A stretch of 64,000 bases of DNA from Thermincola carboxydiphila (GTDB taxonomy: Bacteria > Bacillota > Thermincolia > Thermincolales > UBA2595), in the NCBI GenBank assembly GCA_016841725.1, contig JAENYP010000013.1, positions 1-64,000 of the forward strand. The letters run 5' to 3'. Every line of letters starts with the position of its first letter. The stretch's first letter is position 1. Shown here in pieces: positions 53,829 to 63,366 of this stretch. Both the position numbers and the translations under genes were made by a program. The notes beneath the pieces were generated by a model. It was not told where the DNA came from, searched no databases, and saw nothing but the letters and a program-made list of their open reading frames with translations.

Positions 53829-55442
53829 CTACCTGTCAAAACACGAATAACACAGCTCGAAACTCTTATTTATCAGCGGGAAATCCGGTACAATATTTCC
53901 CGGCACTGTAGTGGGTAGAACTGCCCAGTTGCAGTATGATGCCGACCTGACCATATGCCTGAATATAGTGCCGTCCTCCCCGGACATTACAAAATGGACA
54001 TTTTCACCCCGGGCAGATTCAGTAATTCCGACGGCGCAGCAGAACGGGCTCATCTCCCCTAATGATTCTCTGATGACGCCCGCCGGCATAGATTCCAGAG
54101 CCTGCCTGATAATTCCCATCGAGGCAGCGGTTTCATCGATCCTGATTCTAAACCTGGCTAACACATCCCCCTGTTTATATACCGGGACTCTAAACGTTAC
54201 TCTGTCATAAGCAGCATAAGGGTGATCCCTTCTGACGTCCCGGTCTGCTCCCACTGACCTGGCAGCAGGTCCGACAGCATGCAAATCAACAGCAGTCTGC
54301 AAGCGGAGAATACCCGTTCCTTCAACACGGTCAAGATAAGATTGCGTACTCAGCAATATATCTGTCAGTTCGATAAAGTCCTTTTCAACAGCCTCTAATG
54401 TATTAAGTATGACCCCACAGTGATTTTCGTTAATATCCCGCCGAACTCCTCCAGGTATGTTTACACCCCGCAGGAACCTGCTGCCAAAAACCTTCTCATT
54501 CAGCCTCATGATTTCTTCCTTGAGCCTGGCGCCGTGCATGGTGCCAAAGGCGAATCCAACCCCGGCACAAATATTTCCGATATCTCCGATATGATTATAG
54601 AGCCGCTCCAGTTCCAAACCAATGGTTCTGATAAAATTGGCTCTGTGCGGTACTTTCGTCTGTGTCAGCTTTTCAACAGCCATACAAAAGGCTGTGGAGT
54701 GGGACAGAGAGCACGCGCCGCAAATCCGTTCGGCAATTAAAAGCCCCTTGTCCGGAGTGGTTCCTTCTGATAGTTTTTCAACCCCCCTGTGGGTATAGAA
54801 AAGCCTGGCTTCCAGGTTAATAACGTTTTCACCGACGGCGCTAAACCTAAAGTGACCTGGTTCAATTATGCCGGCATGGATAGGTCCCACAGGGATCTCA
54901 ATGACCCCTTCGCCCTCTACCTTATCAAAGAAAAAGTGCCCCTCCTGTCTTGGAACCTCACTCTCCAATTTAAAGTCACGCCGCATCGGGAAAAGATTTT
55001 GGGGCCAATCCTTATGCAGGGCCAGCCGGCGGTCATCGGGGTGATCCTTAGGCTTTAGCCCGAATAAATCCTGTATTTCCCGTTCATACCAGTGTGCAGC
55101 CGGCACATGTTTTGTAATCGAAGGAAATACCGGGTCATTTTCGGCTACAGCTGATCTGATTACCACGATAAACTTATCACGGTCACAGGCAAAAGTATAA
55201 TACAACATAAAACTGCCGTTGATTTCTCTCTCATCATTGGCAGTCATTTGAATTAGTGAAAACCCCAAATTATTGGTTAATTTAACCGCCGTAGATCTGA
55301 TAAAAGTCTTCTGAATTTCAAGATGAACTTCATCCGGATAAGGAATGGAAACATTAGTTATAATCTGTTCCCCAAGTAATTCCATGAGGTAGGTCACAAA
55401 TTGTTTGGGTTCGGTAAAACGAGGGATGCCCAATGCTGCCAT
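53829..55442 (-). CDS. hyfG: Membrane-bound [NiFe] hydrogenase large subunit with NuoC-like domain (HyfG/HycE-like)
   Basis: 537 residues. Residues 1-150 are NuoC-like (HWYEREIQDLFGLKPKDHPD). The catalytic NuoD/HycE part has the N-terminal nickel site RICGACSLSHSTAFC (about residue 242) and the C-terminal pair ELCYSCFDR at the very end. All four active-site cysteines are kept, unlike respiratory complex I, so it should bind Ni-Fe and make or split H2. The usual Asp-Pro before the last pair is Glu-Leu. A HycI-type protease would normally clip a tail, but here the protein ends right after the motif. Confidence 0.9.
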   Translation of the reverse strand: MAALGIPRFTEPKQFVTYLMELLGEQIITNVSIPYPDEVHLEIQKTFIRSTAVKLTNNLGFSLIQMTANDEREINGSFMLYYTFACDRDKFIVVIRSAVAENDPVFPSITKHVPAAHWYEREIQDLFGLKPKDHPDDRRLALHKDWPQNLFPMRRDFKLESEVPRQEGHFFFDKVEGEGVIEIPVGPIHAGIIEPGHFRFSAVGENVINLEARLFYTHRGVEKLSEGTTPDKGLLIAERICGACSLSHSTAFCMAVEKLTQTKVPHRANFIRTIGLELERLYNHIGDIGNICAGVGFAFGTMHGARLKEEIMRLNEKVFGSRFLRGVNIPGGVRRDINENHCGVILNTLEAVEKDFIELTDILLSTQSYLDRVEGTGILRLQTAVDLHAVGPAARSVGADRDVRRDHPYAAYDRVTFRVPVYKQGDVLARFRIRIDETAASMGIIRQALESMPAGVIRESLGEMSPFCCAVGITESARGENVHFVMSGEDGTIFRHMVRSASYCNWAVLPTTVPGNIVPDFPLINKSFELCYSCFDR

Positions 55443-55444
55443 AA

Positions 55445-56920
55445 TTAAATTCCCCCTGCCATTACTGAGACAACCTGTCCCAGGATGTTATCGAAAAATG
55501 AAGGTACATAGATTCCCATTACGGTTACTATAATCAGTGGCAGCAGCACCATTGCCGCTGACCATTTGCCCATTTCTCCCGGCGCTATTCTGTCTGGCGG
55601 GGACCCCAGGGCCATGCCGCTGACAGCGTAAACAATTCCGGCAAATACTAAAGTAATGAGGACTAACATTAACCCTGTAACCATGTATCTTCCCTGAGCA
55701 AAACCCGAGCTTAAAATACTGAATTCGCTTAAGAAGATACTAAAGGGCGGCGCCCCGGCAATAGCAAGACCCCCAAGAACCATTGCCGGCCCTGTTATTG
55801 GCATTGTCTTGATTACACCTTTGATTTTGCCTATCTTTTTTGAATTATATTTCTGGGTTACATTGCCGGCCACAAAAAACAGCGATGTCTTTGTTAACGC
55901 ATGGTTAAACATATGGAAGAAGGCCCCGTACAGTCCGATTTTGCCTCCTAACCCTATAGCCGCTGTGATAATTCCTATATGCTCTATGCTGGAATAGGCC
56001 AGGAGCCGTTTCAAATCATGCTGCACAATAATAAACGGCAGGGATACAGCGATGGAAAGCAGGCCAAAAATAAGCATTAAATTCGACGAAAAATCCGGCC
56101 CCAAAGAACCTGAAACAATTAAATGGAACCTGATTATTCCATACAGAGCACAGTTTAACAATACCCCTGACAGTACCGCACTAACGGGAGAAGGCGCCTG
56201 GCTATGGGCATCGGGCAGCCAGGTATGCATGGGGGCCAGACCTGCTTTGGTCCCATACCCGACCAGAATAAAAATAAAGGCAAGTTTGACTATTTTGGGG
56301 TTCAATTGGTCTGCTATGAGGATCAGGGATTCCCAGTTTAAAGCGCGGCTCCCTTCTCCAAGCACCGGTATCGCGGCATAGTATAAGAGGATTGTCCCGA
56401 ACAGAGCAAATACAATACCGACTGTACAAATTATAATGTATTTCCACGCCGCCTCCAGGGAACTCTTTTTATCGTAATATCCTACCAGAAGCGCTGAAGC
56501 CAAAGTTGTCCCTTCAATAGCTACCCACATAACACCTAGATTATTCACAACTACTACGAGAAACATTGTAAAGATAAATTCATAAAACCAGAAATAGTAC
56601 CATCTCAAACGGCTTTCAGGGACTTCTCCATGATCTATTTCGCGAGAAGTATACCCAAGAGAATATAAGCTTGCAGCCAGTCCTACGATAGCTACGATGC
56701 CGATAATGAAAGCCCCTAAAGCATCAATATAAATAAGCTGCCTATAAGCTAAAATTGCCCCTTCGCTAAAAACACTGCGGGCTACCTCAAAAGCTGCCCC
56801 AGCAGTCAGGACTCCGCCGGTTATACTGATGACTCCAATAATTTTTCTATTAGTAAAAAAGATACACATTATTGCTGTTATTAAAGGCAAAGTCAGTAAA
56901 ACTAGCGGCACTATCATCAT
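55445..56920 (-). CDS. hyfF: Proton-translocating membrane subunit HyfF (NuoN/MrpD-like)
   Basis: 491 residues, about 13-14 membrane helices, with the antiporter-like motif around GYGTKAGLAPMHTWLPDAHSQ and the conserved Lys/His in helices (HDLKRLLAYSSIEHIG). It is the NuoN/HyfF type and would pump H+ or Na+ using energy from electron transfer. It overlaps hyfE by four bases (ATGA). Confidence 0.92.
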   Translation of the reverse strand: MMIVPLVLLTLPLITAIMCIFFTNRKIIGVISITGGVLTAGAAFEVARSVFSEGAILAYRQLIYIDALGAFIIGIVAIVGLAASLYSLGYTSREIDHGEVPESRLRWYYFWFYEFIFTMFLVVVVNNLGVMWVAIEGTTLASALLVGYYDKKSSLEAAWKYIIICTVGIVFALFGTILLYYAAIPVLGEGSRALNWESLILIADQLNPKIVKLAFIFILVGYGTKAGLAPMHTWLPDAHSQAPSPVSAVLSGVLLNCALYGIIRFHLIVSGSLGPDFSSNLMLIFGLLSIAVSLPFIIVQHDLKRLLAYSSIEHIGIITAAIGLGGKIGLYGAFFHMFNHALTKTSLFFVAGNVTQKYNSKKIGKIKGVIKTMPITGPAMVLGGLAIAGAPPFSIFLSEFSILSSGFAQGRYMVTGLMLVLITLVFAGIVYAVSGMALGSPPDRIAPGEMGKWSAAMVLLPLIIVTVMGIYVPSFFDNILGQVVSVMAGGI

Positions 56921-57582
56921 CCCCGTAAATTTTTTAGATTTTCTGTATCGATGGTATCAAAGCTCCGGTTTATCCTGAAAGCCAGGATTCCCATGATTAA
57001 AACTCCAATCAGGACATCCAGGAATATCCCCAGTTCAACAACCAAAGGCATTCCATGGGTGGTCCCCACCCCGGCTAAAAAAATACCGTTTTCCATTATG
57101 ATCAAGCCCATTATCTGCATTACAGCCAATTTGCGGGTAATCATAACAAATAATCCTATCAGAATCAATGCTATTGCCGCCGGCAGGGCTTCACTAATAA
57201 TACCTGCACTTGGGCCCATGATTCTGCCTGTAACCGAATACGCTATAATTATCAAACCGGCACAGATGACAAACGACATTTTTACATTTATGTATGATTT
57301 TACTTCCCTGCAGGCCACCACCCTGCCTACCACCTTACGTAAGATATACGGAATGATTACTGCCTTAACAACTACTGTCAACAAAGCGGCTATGTAAATC
57401 TCTTTATTACCGGTAGCCCAACCCAGTGTTGCCGTTACCCCTGCCAACAGAACGGCCTGAGCGACGGCAACCTTGATAGCCGTATCCAGCCTCCGCCCTC
57501 CAACAACCATAAACGATGTTGCTATGGTAAAGGTAATTAGTAAATTCATTACAACTTGATAAACATTAACATCAGCCATCAT
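56917..57582 (-). CDS. hyfE: Hydrogenase-4 membrane subunit HyfE
   Basis: 221 residues, about six membrane helices. The GLIIMENGIFLAG stretch in the fifth helix (about residue 155) and the length are typical of HyfE/NuoK-like proteins. One-base overlap with hyfC upstream. Forms part of the membrane arm. Confidence 0.88.
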   Translation of the reverse strand: MMADVNVYQVVMNLLITFTIATSFMVVGGRRLDTAIKVAVAQAVLLAGVTATLGWATGNKEIYIAALLTVVVKAVIIPYILRKVVGRVVACREVKSYINVKMSFVICAGLIIIAYSVTGRIMGPSAGIISEALPAAIALILIGLFVMITRKLAVMQIMGLIIMENGIFLAGVGTTHGMPLVVELGIFLDVLIGVLIMGILAFRINRSFDTIDTENLKNLRG

Positions 57583-58532
57583 CAGCTACCCCCAAACAGG
57601 AACTTGGAAATAAGACCTAAAAATGCCAGCAGAAAAGATCCCATAAGAAGCTCAGGAACTTTAAACAGCCTCATTTTAGTAAAGGATGTTTCTATGACCG
57701 CAATTGTTAACCCAATTAACAACACTTTGCCTAAATAGGCCAGTAATGCAATTGCCAGCGCACCAATGCCGGTTCCGGCAGCAATGCCCCACGGAAAAAA
57801 AAGGTTCGCCAAAAGAGTAAATATCAGCAGTTGTTTTACAGAGGCTCCCAAGGTCAGGATAGCCAGCGGCTTACCGGAGTACTCCAGCAGCATTCCTTCA
57901 TGGATCATGGTCAGCTCAAGATGGGTATCCGGGTTATCGACCGGAATACGCCCCGTTTCAGCCAAAGCTACAATAAAAATCGCCCCAAAAGTCAGGATGT
58001 GGGCCGGCGTAAAAACTGCAAGTCCGGCATTGTTAACACCGGAGATGATTCCGGTAAGATTTGTGGTGCCTCCATTAATTGCCATGGTAAACAGAGAAAG
58101 CATCAGCGCCGGTTCAGCAACCGACGAAACAGCCATTTCCCGGCTGCTGGCCATGCCTCCAAAGGCGCTTCCGGCATCCAGGCCGGCCAGAGTAAGAAAA
58201 AAACGTCCCAGAGCGAACAAATAAATTACCAGTATAGCATCACCCGTATAACTTAGCAAACCTGATGTAGATATTGTTGGCATCAGCATAGCCGCCGCCA
58301 GCAGTGCGCCAAAGTATATGTAAGGGGTTACCCTGAAAATCCAGGATGCATGTTCCGATATCACCGATTCCTTTTGCATGAACTTGTATAAATCAAGGTA
58401 CGGCTGAAAAATACCCGGTCCCCTGCGAGTCTGAAAAAACGCCTTAAATTTCATAATTATTCCGGAAACGAGCGGGGCTGCCAGGACAATTACGATCACC
58501 TGAAGCAGACTCGCGGCCAAAGCCTCTGTCAT
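57582..58532 (-). CDS. hyfC: Hydrogenase-4 membrane subunit HyfC (NuoH/HycD-like)
   Basis: 316 residues, eight helices. The NuoH signature region RGPGIFQPYLDLYKF (about residue 37) and the long VDNPDTHLELTMIHEGMLLE loop (about 200) that contacts the soluble arm are present. It links the [NiFe] module to the pumping subunits. Confidence 0.92.
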   Translation of the reverse strand: MTEALAASLLQVIVIVLAAPLVSGIIMKFKAFFQTRRGPGIFQPYLDLYKFMQKESVISEHASWIFRVTPYIYFGALLAAAMLMPTISTSGLLSYTGDAILVIYLFALGRFFLTLAGLDAGSAFGGMASSREMAVSSVAEPALMLSLFTMAINGGTTNLTGIISGVNNAGLAVFTPAHILTFGAIFIVALAETGRIPVDNPDTHLELTMIHEGMLLEYSGKPLAILTLGASVKQLLIFTLLANLFFPWGIAAGTGIGALAIALLAYLGKVLLIGLTIAVIETSFTKMRLFKVPELLMGSFLLAFLGLISKFLFGGS

Positions 58533-58543
58533 TGGATTTCCCC

Positions 58544-60580
58544 CTATCTGGCAAAAATAAGTAAGGTTACCAGCGTCACAAAAATATACGCCAAATATAA
58601 ATGGATACTCCCTGATTGCAATACCCTGATTTTATCCGAAACCTTTATTAGAGTTCGGGTTACCGGACTATATATGGTGTCTTCAAACACAGGTTTAATT
58701 GATGCCTTATATTTTATAGCGCTGGTGAAATACGGCTCCTGACTGTATTCCTTCTGAATTTCACGCCTCGGCTGAAATATTTTGCGGAAGATAATCCGAA
58801 TAGGTTTAGCAAAAGAAGTTGCACTGTATTCCATTTTGGAAGAAAGGTTCATGCCACAGTTCCAGGTTTCGTCTACCCTTACTGAACCACCCTTGCCGAT
58901 GACCCGGAACACTAAGAATATCAATAAGGTCGCCGCAGCCAAAACAACCAGCAGACTCAGGGGAGAAATCCCGGTTTGAGGTTCCAGTACCGGTAATACA
59001 TTAATCCAGTGATACCCGCCCATGAGAGGCAGTGTTTCGACTCCCAGCAAGGAATCTGTAACAGGGCTTAAAAGGCTGATAATTAATATAGGGCCGACCC
59101 CAAAAACGAAACAAAGCAGAGCCAAAAGTCCCATCCCTAACCTCATGCTGACTGGAACTTCCCTGGCGTTTTCCGCATTAGCGCTTCTTGGCAGGGCCAA
59201 AAACTGAATTCCAAACGCTTTCACAAAACACGTCGCCGCTAATGCTCCCGTTAAGGCAAGGGCGGCCCCGCAAAGCGGTCCCATGATATTCAATGCTGGG
59301 GACAGGCTTCCTGAGCCCAGCATTAACAGTGATTGAAATGTAAGCCATTCACTGACAAAACCGTTAAACGGGGGTATCGCTGATATGGATATGGACCCAA
59401 TCAAAAAGAAGAAACCTGTCCAGGGCATCCTCTTCAAGAGACCTCCCAGCTTTTCTATATCTCTGGTGCCTGTTGCAAAATGAATTGAACCGGCGCCAAG
59501 AAAAAGCAGCCCTTTAAATATGGCATGGTTAAATACGTGAAATAATGCGGCCGTCAAACCTACCATGGCCATTTTATTATCACCATTGCCAATAAAAACA
59601 AGGGAAGCGCCGAGACCGATTAATATAATACCGATATTTTCAACACTGTGATAAGCAAGTAAACGTTTAATATCGTGTTCCATCAAAGCATACATTACGC
59701 CTAACAATGCGGAGATACTGCCTATGACCAGGATAAGTACTCCCCACCAAACAGAACCGCCGCCCAGTATCTCAATGACTACCTTTACAAAACCGTAAAT
59801 TGCTGTTTTTATCATCACACCTGACATGATTGCCGACACATTGCTTGGCGCAGCCGGGTGAGCTCTGGGCAGCCATATATGCAGTGGCACTATCCCGGCT
59901 TTGGTGCCGAAACCAAGGGTTACCAGGAGAAATATTATTGTTTTAAGCCGCAGCGGAAGAACACGGCCTGCTTCAGCGTACTGTAAAAAGCTGAAACTGC
60001 CGGCTTCCTTATATAGCAGCATAAAGGCCGCAATAATAAACAATGTGCCAATATGGGTCATCACTAAATAAATGAACCCGGCTTTTCTTACACTTAAATT
60101 ACAGTGATCATAAACCACCAGAAAATAAGATGAAAGTGACATTAACTCCCAGAAAAACACGAACATCAAGGCGTTGTCACTGGCCACCAGGGCAATCATG
60201 GAAAATATAAACAGATTATATAATAATCCCAAAAAACCGATATTATGTTTTCCAATATATTCGGTAACATAGCCATAAGAAAAGACAGATACTGAGAGAC
60301 AAATTACGGATATCACAGTGATAAAGAAAGCCGCCAGGGGACCAATCGTAAATCCCAGCCCTACACTTAACAATGACCAGGGCAGCATAAAATGCGCCGG
60401 TGTCCCGGTTAATAACACCATTATGCCAAGAGCCAATCCGCTTAGGGCGGCAATATTGGAGCAGGTGAATCCCATAATAATGCTTAATTTAGGCTTTTTT
60501 TGACATGCAAAAGAAAACAGGCCCCCTAATAACGGGAGGCCCATCGTGATTAAAAACAGGCTTCGGGTTAGACTGGACAT
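58544..60580 (-). CDS. hyfB: Proton-translocating membrane subunit HyfB (NuoL-like)
   Basis: 678 residues, close to E. coli HyfB (672). About 16 helices with GFGTKAGIVPLHIWLPRAHP and HDIKRLLAYHSVENIG motifs that carry the pumping Lys/His. First gene of the operon, 11 bp before hyfC. The order hyfB-C-E-F-G-HI has no hyfD; the rest of the membrane arm is present. Confidence 0.93.
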   Translation of the reverse strand: MSSLTRSLFLITMGLPLLGGLFSFACQKKPKLSIIMGFTCSNIAALSGLALGIMVLLTGTPAHFMLPWSLLSVGLGFTIGPLAAFFITVISVICLSVSVFSYGYVTEYIGKHNIGFLGLLYNLFIFSMIALVASDNALMFVFFWELMSLSSYFLVVYDHCNLSVRKAGFIYLVMTHIGTLFIIAAFMLLYKEAGSFSFLQYAEAGRVLPLRLKTIIFLLVTLGFGTKAGIVPLHIWLPRAHPAAPSNVSAIMSGVMIKTAIYGFVKVVIEILGGGSVWWGVLILVIGSISALLGVMYALMEHDIKRLLAYHSVENIGIILIGLGASLVFIGNGDNKMAMVGLTAALFHVFNHAIFKGLLFLGAGSIHFATGTRDIEKLGGLLKRMPWTGFFFLIGSISISAIPPFNGFVSEWLTFQSLLMLGSGSLSPALNIMGPLCGAALALTGALAATCFVKAFGIQFLALPRSANAENAREVPVSMRLGMGLLALLCFVFGVGPILIISLLSPVTDSLLGVETLPLMGGYHWINVLPVLEPQTGISPLSLLVVLAAATLLIFLVFRVIGKGGSVRVDETWNCGMNLSSKMEYSATSFAKPIRIIFRKIFQPRREIQKEYSQEPYFTSAIKYKASIKPVFEDTIYSPVTRTLIKVSDKIRVLQSGSIHLYLAYIFVTLVTLLIFAR

Positions 60581-60756
60581 CTTATTTACGCCTCTTATTC
60601 ATTTTGAATTTCAGAAAACATGCCTTTAGTTTATCACTTTCGCCATCAATATCAAAACAGGATATTTGTGTAAAACCTTACATATGAAGTTAAATTGTCC
60701 CATAACATGGTATTACAACCGATTTACTCAACTTTTTATAAATATACTCTAAATTC

Positions 60757-61554
60757 TTAGACATTCAAATCTCTATTCTGATAAAATAGGTAAGTCGCAC
60801 TAAATAATACTACAATAATCACAATAGACAAAATCATGTAAACAGGATCAAAACCCTGAGCGTAAATCAGGTCTTTCGCGTCAAAGTATTTGAACGGCGT
60901 AAGGTATTTAAGGTTTTCTATCCTGCTATTCAGATCTATTGCAATTGATAACATAAATGTGAACAAAAGTATTCCTGCTGCCAGGGATGGAGCAGTCTTG
61001 GGATGCTTACTTATGGCTGCTGTTGCTGTGCCGACAAGCAAAAATATCAGCTGCAAGATAAACATGCCTACCATCAATCTTGTTATGTCACCAATGACCG
61101 CTCCCCCCTTGCTATATTTTTGCACCAAAAAAATCGAGGAAACAAAAGTTGCAAGATTAAAGATTAATATATTTACTAAAGCTGCCAATAGTTTCAAGGT
61201 TATTATTTTGTTTCTGGAAATAGGTTTTAAAAACAAAAACTCTGCTGTTTTATCCCGTTCTTCCTTGGAAATAATATTTGCGCCAAGCATCGCAGCATGA
61301 ATTGTTGCCATCATTGCCAGGTAAATGAAAAGCACTCCGTAATAGCCTATAGCCGTTGTCAGATCAAAGGTCCCCATACCCAAAACAGCTTTTAGGGATG
61401 GTGGCATTTGAGCCAGGAAGTCATTAATAGATTGGCCCGAGGCCGATAAACCTGAATATTTACCCATACCACTTGCAATCAATAAGATTACACCAATACT
61501 CCATATAATAAGGGCTTTTCGATTGTCTTTCATTTCTCTCATAAACACATTCAT
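60757..61554 (-). CDS. ABC-2 type transporter permease 2
   Basis: 265 residues. Six membrane helices; N-terminal MNVFMREMKDNRKALIIWS and the KPISRNKIITLKLLAAL loop are typical of ABC-2 (NosY/YhaP-like) exporters. It overlaps the preceding permease by four bases. Cargo unknown. Confidence 0.85.
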   Translation of the reverse strand: MNVFMREMKDNRKALIIWSIGVILLIASGMGKYSGLSASGQSINDFLAQMPPSLKAVLGMGTFDLTTAIGYYGVLFIYLAMMATIHAAMLGANIISKEERDKTAEFLFLKPISRNKIITLKLLAALVNILIFNLATFVSSIFLVQKYSKGGAVIGDITRLMVGMFILQLIFLLVGTATAAISKHPKTAPSLAAGILLFTFMLSIAIDLNSRIENLKYLTPFKYFDAKDLIYAQGFDPVYMILSIVIIVVLFSATYLFYQNRDLNV

Positions 61555-62345
61555 AAGTGGATATCCCTCTTGGAATAAATAAAATAACCGGCTGTAATGG
61601 CTGTAGCAATAAAGCCTATGGCTGCAATCATAAAAGAAGATTCATAGCTGGAGTATTGCATTATGTAGGCAAAATCAAAATACTTAAAGGGAGTAATATA
61701 ACGTAAAGCATCATCTCCCGTTGCCGAAGCTAAAGCCCCAATGATAAAGAAGGTGAATACAGTACCCAGGGAGATGGGAAGTACTGATTTAATCTTAGGA
61801 ATCACCACAGAAACGATAATTCCCAAGGCCATGAAAATAAGCTGAAGGAAAAATAAGGTCAGAGAAAGCAACAAAAATATTTTTGTACTATACTCTTTTG
61901 GCTCGACCAGGGAGGCCATCATGGCTGCCGCCCCTAAGTAAAATACATTCGTAATGACTAATGAGGATAAAGCAGCCAAAAGCTTTGCAGTCATAACTTT
62001 TGAACGGGTAACAGGTTTTGTTAAGAGGAAATCGGCTGTTTTTTCACGTACTTCTTTAGATACAATGGATGTACCTAAATTAATCGCCTGAATTGCTCCC
62101 AAAAGTGAAATATATAAAAAGATATAAGAATAAAATCCTAAAATCGAACCTATATTCTCCACAGAAAGCCCTAAGGCCATCCTTAGGGCCTCGGGAAAAC
62201 CCTCCATTAATTTTTTGAACTCATCCGCTTCCCTGGAAATAGATGGAAACATTGAAAAGAGAAGAATAACTAACGTCACTAAGGCTGCTGTCCAGGTAAT
62301 CGTGAAGTTCCTATAAAACTTCAATTCATGCAGAAACATATTCAC
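61551..62345 (-). CDS. ABC-2 type transporter permease 1
   Basis: 264 residues from GTG at 62345 (AAGGGGGTC 8 bp upstream). Six helices, clearly homologous to its partner (KTADFLLTKPVTRSKVMTAK). Two related half-permeases with one ATPase make a full exporter, similar to clostridial bacteriocin-immunity or antibiotic-export systems. Confidence 0.85.
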   Translation of the reverse strand: MNMFLHELKFYRNFTITWTAALVTLVILLFSMFPSISREADEFKKLMEGFPEALRMALGLSVENIGSILGFYSYIFLYISLLGAIQAINLGTSIVSKEVREKTADFLLTKPVTRSKVMTAKLLAALSSLVITNVFYLGAAAMMASLVEPKEYSTKIFLLLSLTLFFLQLIFMALGIIVSVVIPKIKSVLPISLGTVFTFFIIGALASATGDDALRYITPFKYFDFAYIMQYSSYESSFMIAAIGFIATAITAGYFIYSKRDIHL

Positions 62346-62350
62346 AGCTT

Positions 62351-63235
62351 TTAGACCCCCTTTTCATAATAATGCAGAAAGATTTCTTCAAAATCTGGCT
62401 CCTCTATCCAGACATTGGCTATTTCTATTTCCGAAATTTTTTTCATGATCAAATTAATATTGCCTCTGAATAAAAAGCTGACAATGTTTTGCTTTACCTC
62501 CAAATTACTCACTCCACCAATATTAAAGTAATCCTGATCTAAGTTTGTAGTTGTTTGAACTTTTATTTTTTTATAGTTGTTTTCCTGTAAAGTACTTATC
62601 TTATCAAGCTGTATAATTTTACCTTCTTTAATAATAGCAACACGATCACACAATCTTTGAACCTCACTTAAAATATGGGATGAAAACAAGATTGTCGAAC
62701 CCTTTTTATTCTCTTCCTGTAATAGTTCAAAGAACTTTTGCTGCATAAGAGGATCCAAGCCACCGGTAGGTTCATCAAGGATAATCAGTTTTGGCTCATG
62801 CAGCAGTCCCTGGACAATTCCTACTTTCTTTTTATTGCCGTAGGACAAATCATCAATCTTTTTATGCAGATCAAGGTCCATGATTTCAGCCAACTCTTTT
62901 ATTCTTTCGCTGCAATCTTTTTTATAAAAGCTGGCAGAATATTTTAAGAGATCAATCACTTTCATTTTGTCATAATAAAAAACTTCCGATGGCAGGTATC
63001 CTATTTCCTTTTTTATTTCCGGCCCATACTTTATACAGTCTTTCCCGAATATTTTGGCGCTTCCACTCGTGGGATAAATTAATCCTAATAAAGTCCGCAG
63101 GGTCGTTGACTTTCCTGCGCCGTTGGGGCCGATAAAGCCAAAAATTTCTTTCTCTTCAACATTAAAACTAACATCAGTAATGCCGCGCTGCTTACCATAA
63201 TATTTGGTCAAATTATTTATTTCTATAACATTCAT
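62351..63235 (-). CDS. ABC transporter ATP-binding protein (DrrA/BcrA-type)
   Basis: 294 residues with AAGGAGACG before the ATG. Walker A GPNGAGKSTTLRT (about residue 37), signature LSYGNKKKVG (the usual LSGGQ is altered to LSYGN, common in this subfamily), Walker B LIILDEPTGGLDP and SSHILSEV switch. A C-terminal 80-residue domain is typical of BcrA-type ATPases. First gene of the exporter operon. Confidence 0.93.
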   Translation of the reverse strand: MNVIEINNLTKYYGKQRGITDVSFNVEEKEIFGFIGPNGAGKSTTLRTLLGLIYPTSGSAKIFGKDCIKYGPEIKKEIGYLPSEVFYYDKMKVIDLLKYSASFYKKDCSERIKELAEIMDLDLHKKIDDLSYGNKKKVGIVQGLLHEPKLIILDEPTGGLDPLMQQKFFELLQEENKKGSTILFSSHILSEVQRLCDRVAIIKEGKIIQLDKISTLQENNYKKIKVQTTTNLDQDYFNIGGVSNLEVKQNIVSFLFRGNINLIMKKISEIEIANVWIEEPDFEEIFLHYYEKGV

Positions 63236-63366
63236 TATCGCGTCTCCTTGATGACTTAATTAGGAACAATCCTCTGTTTACCTGGTTTTACACCCAGAGG
63301 AGATGTTATCCCCTCTCAATTTTTCCATAACTTTGGCTAAATATCCATTTCCGCTGAAGATTTCAT

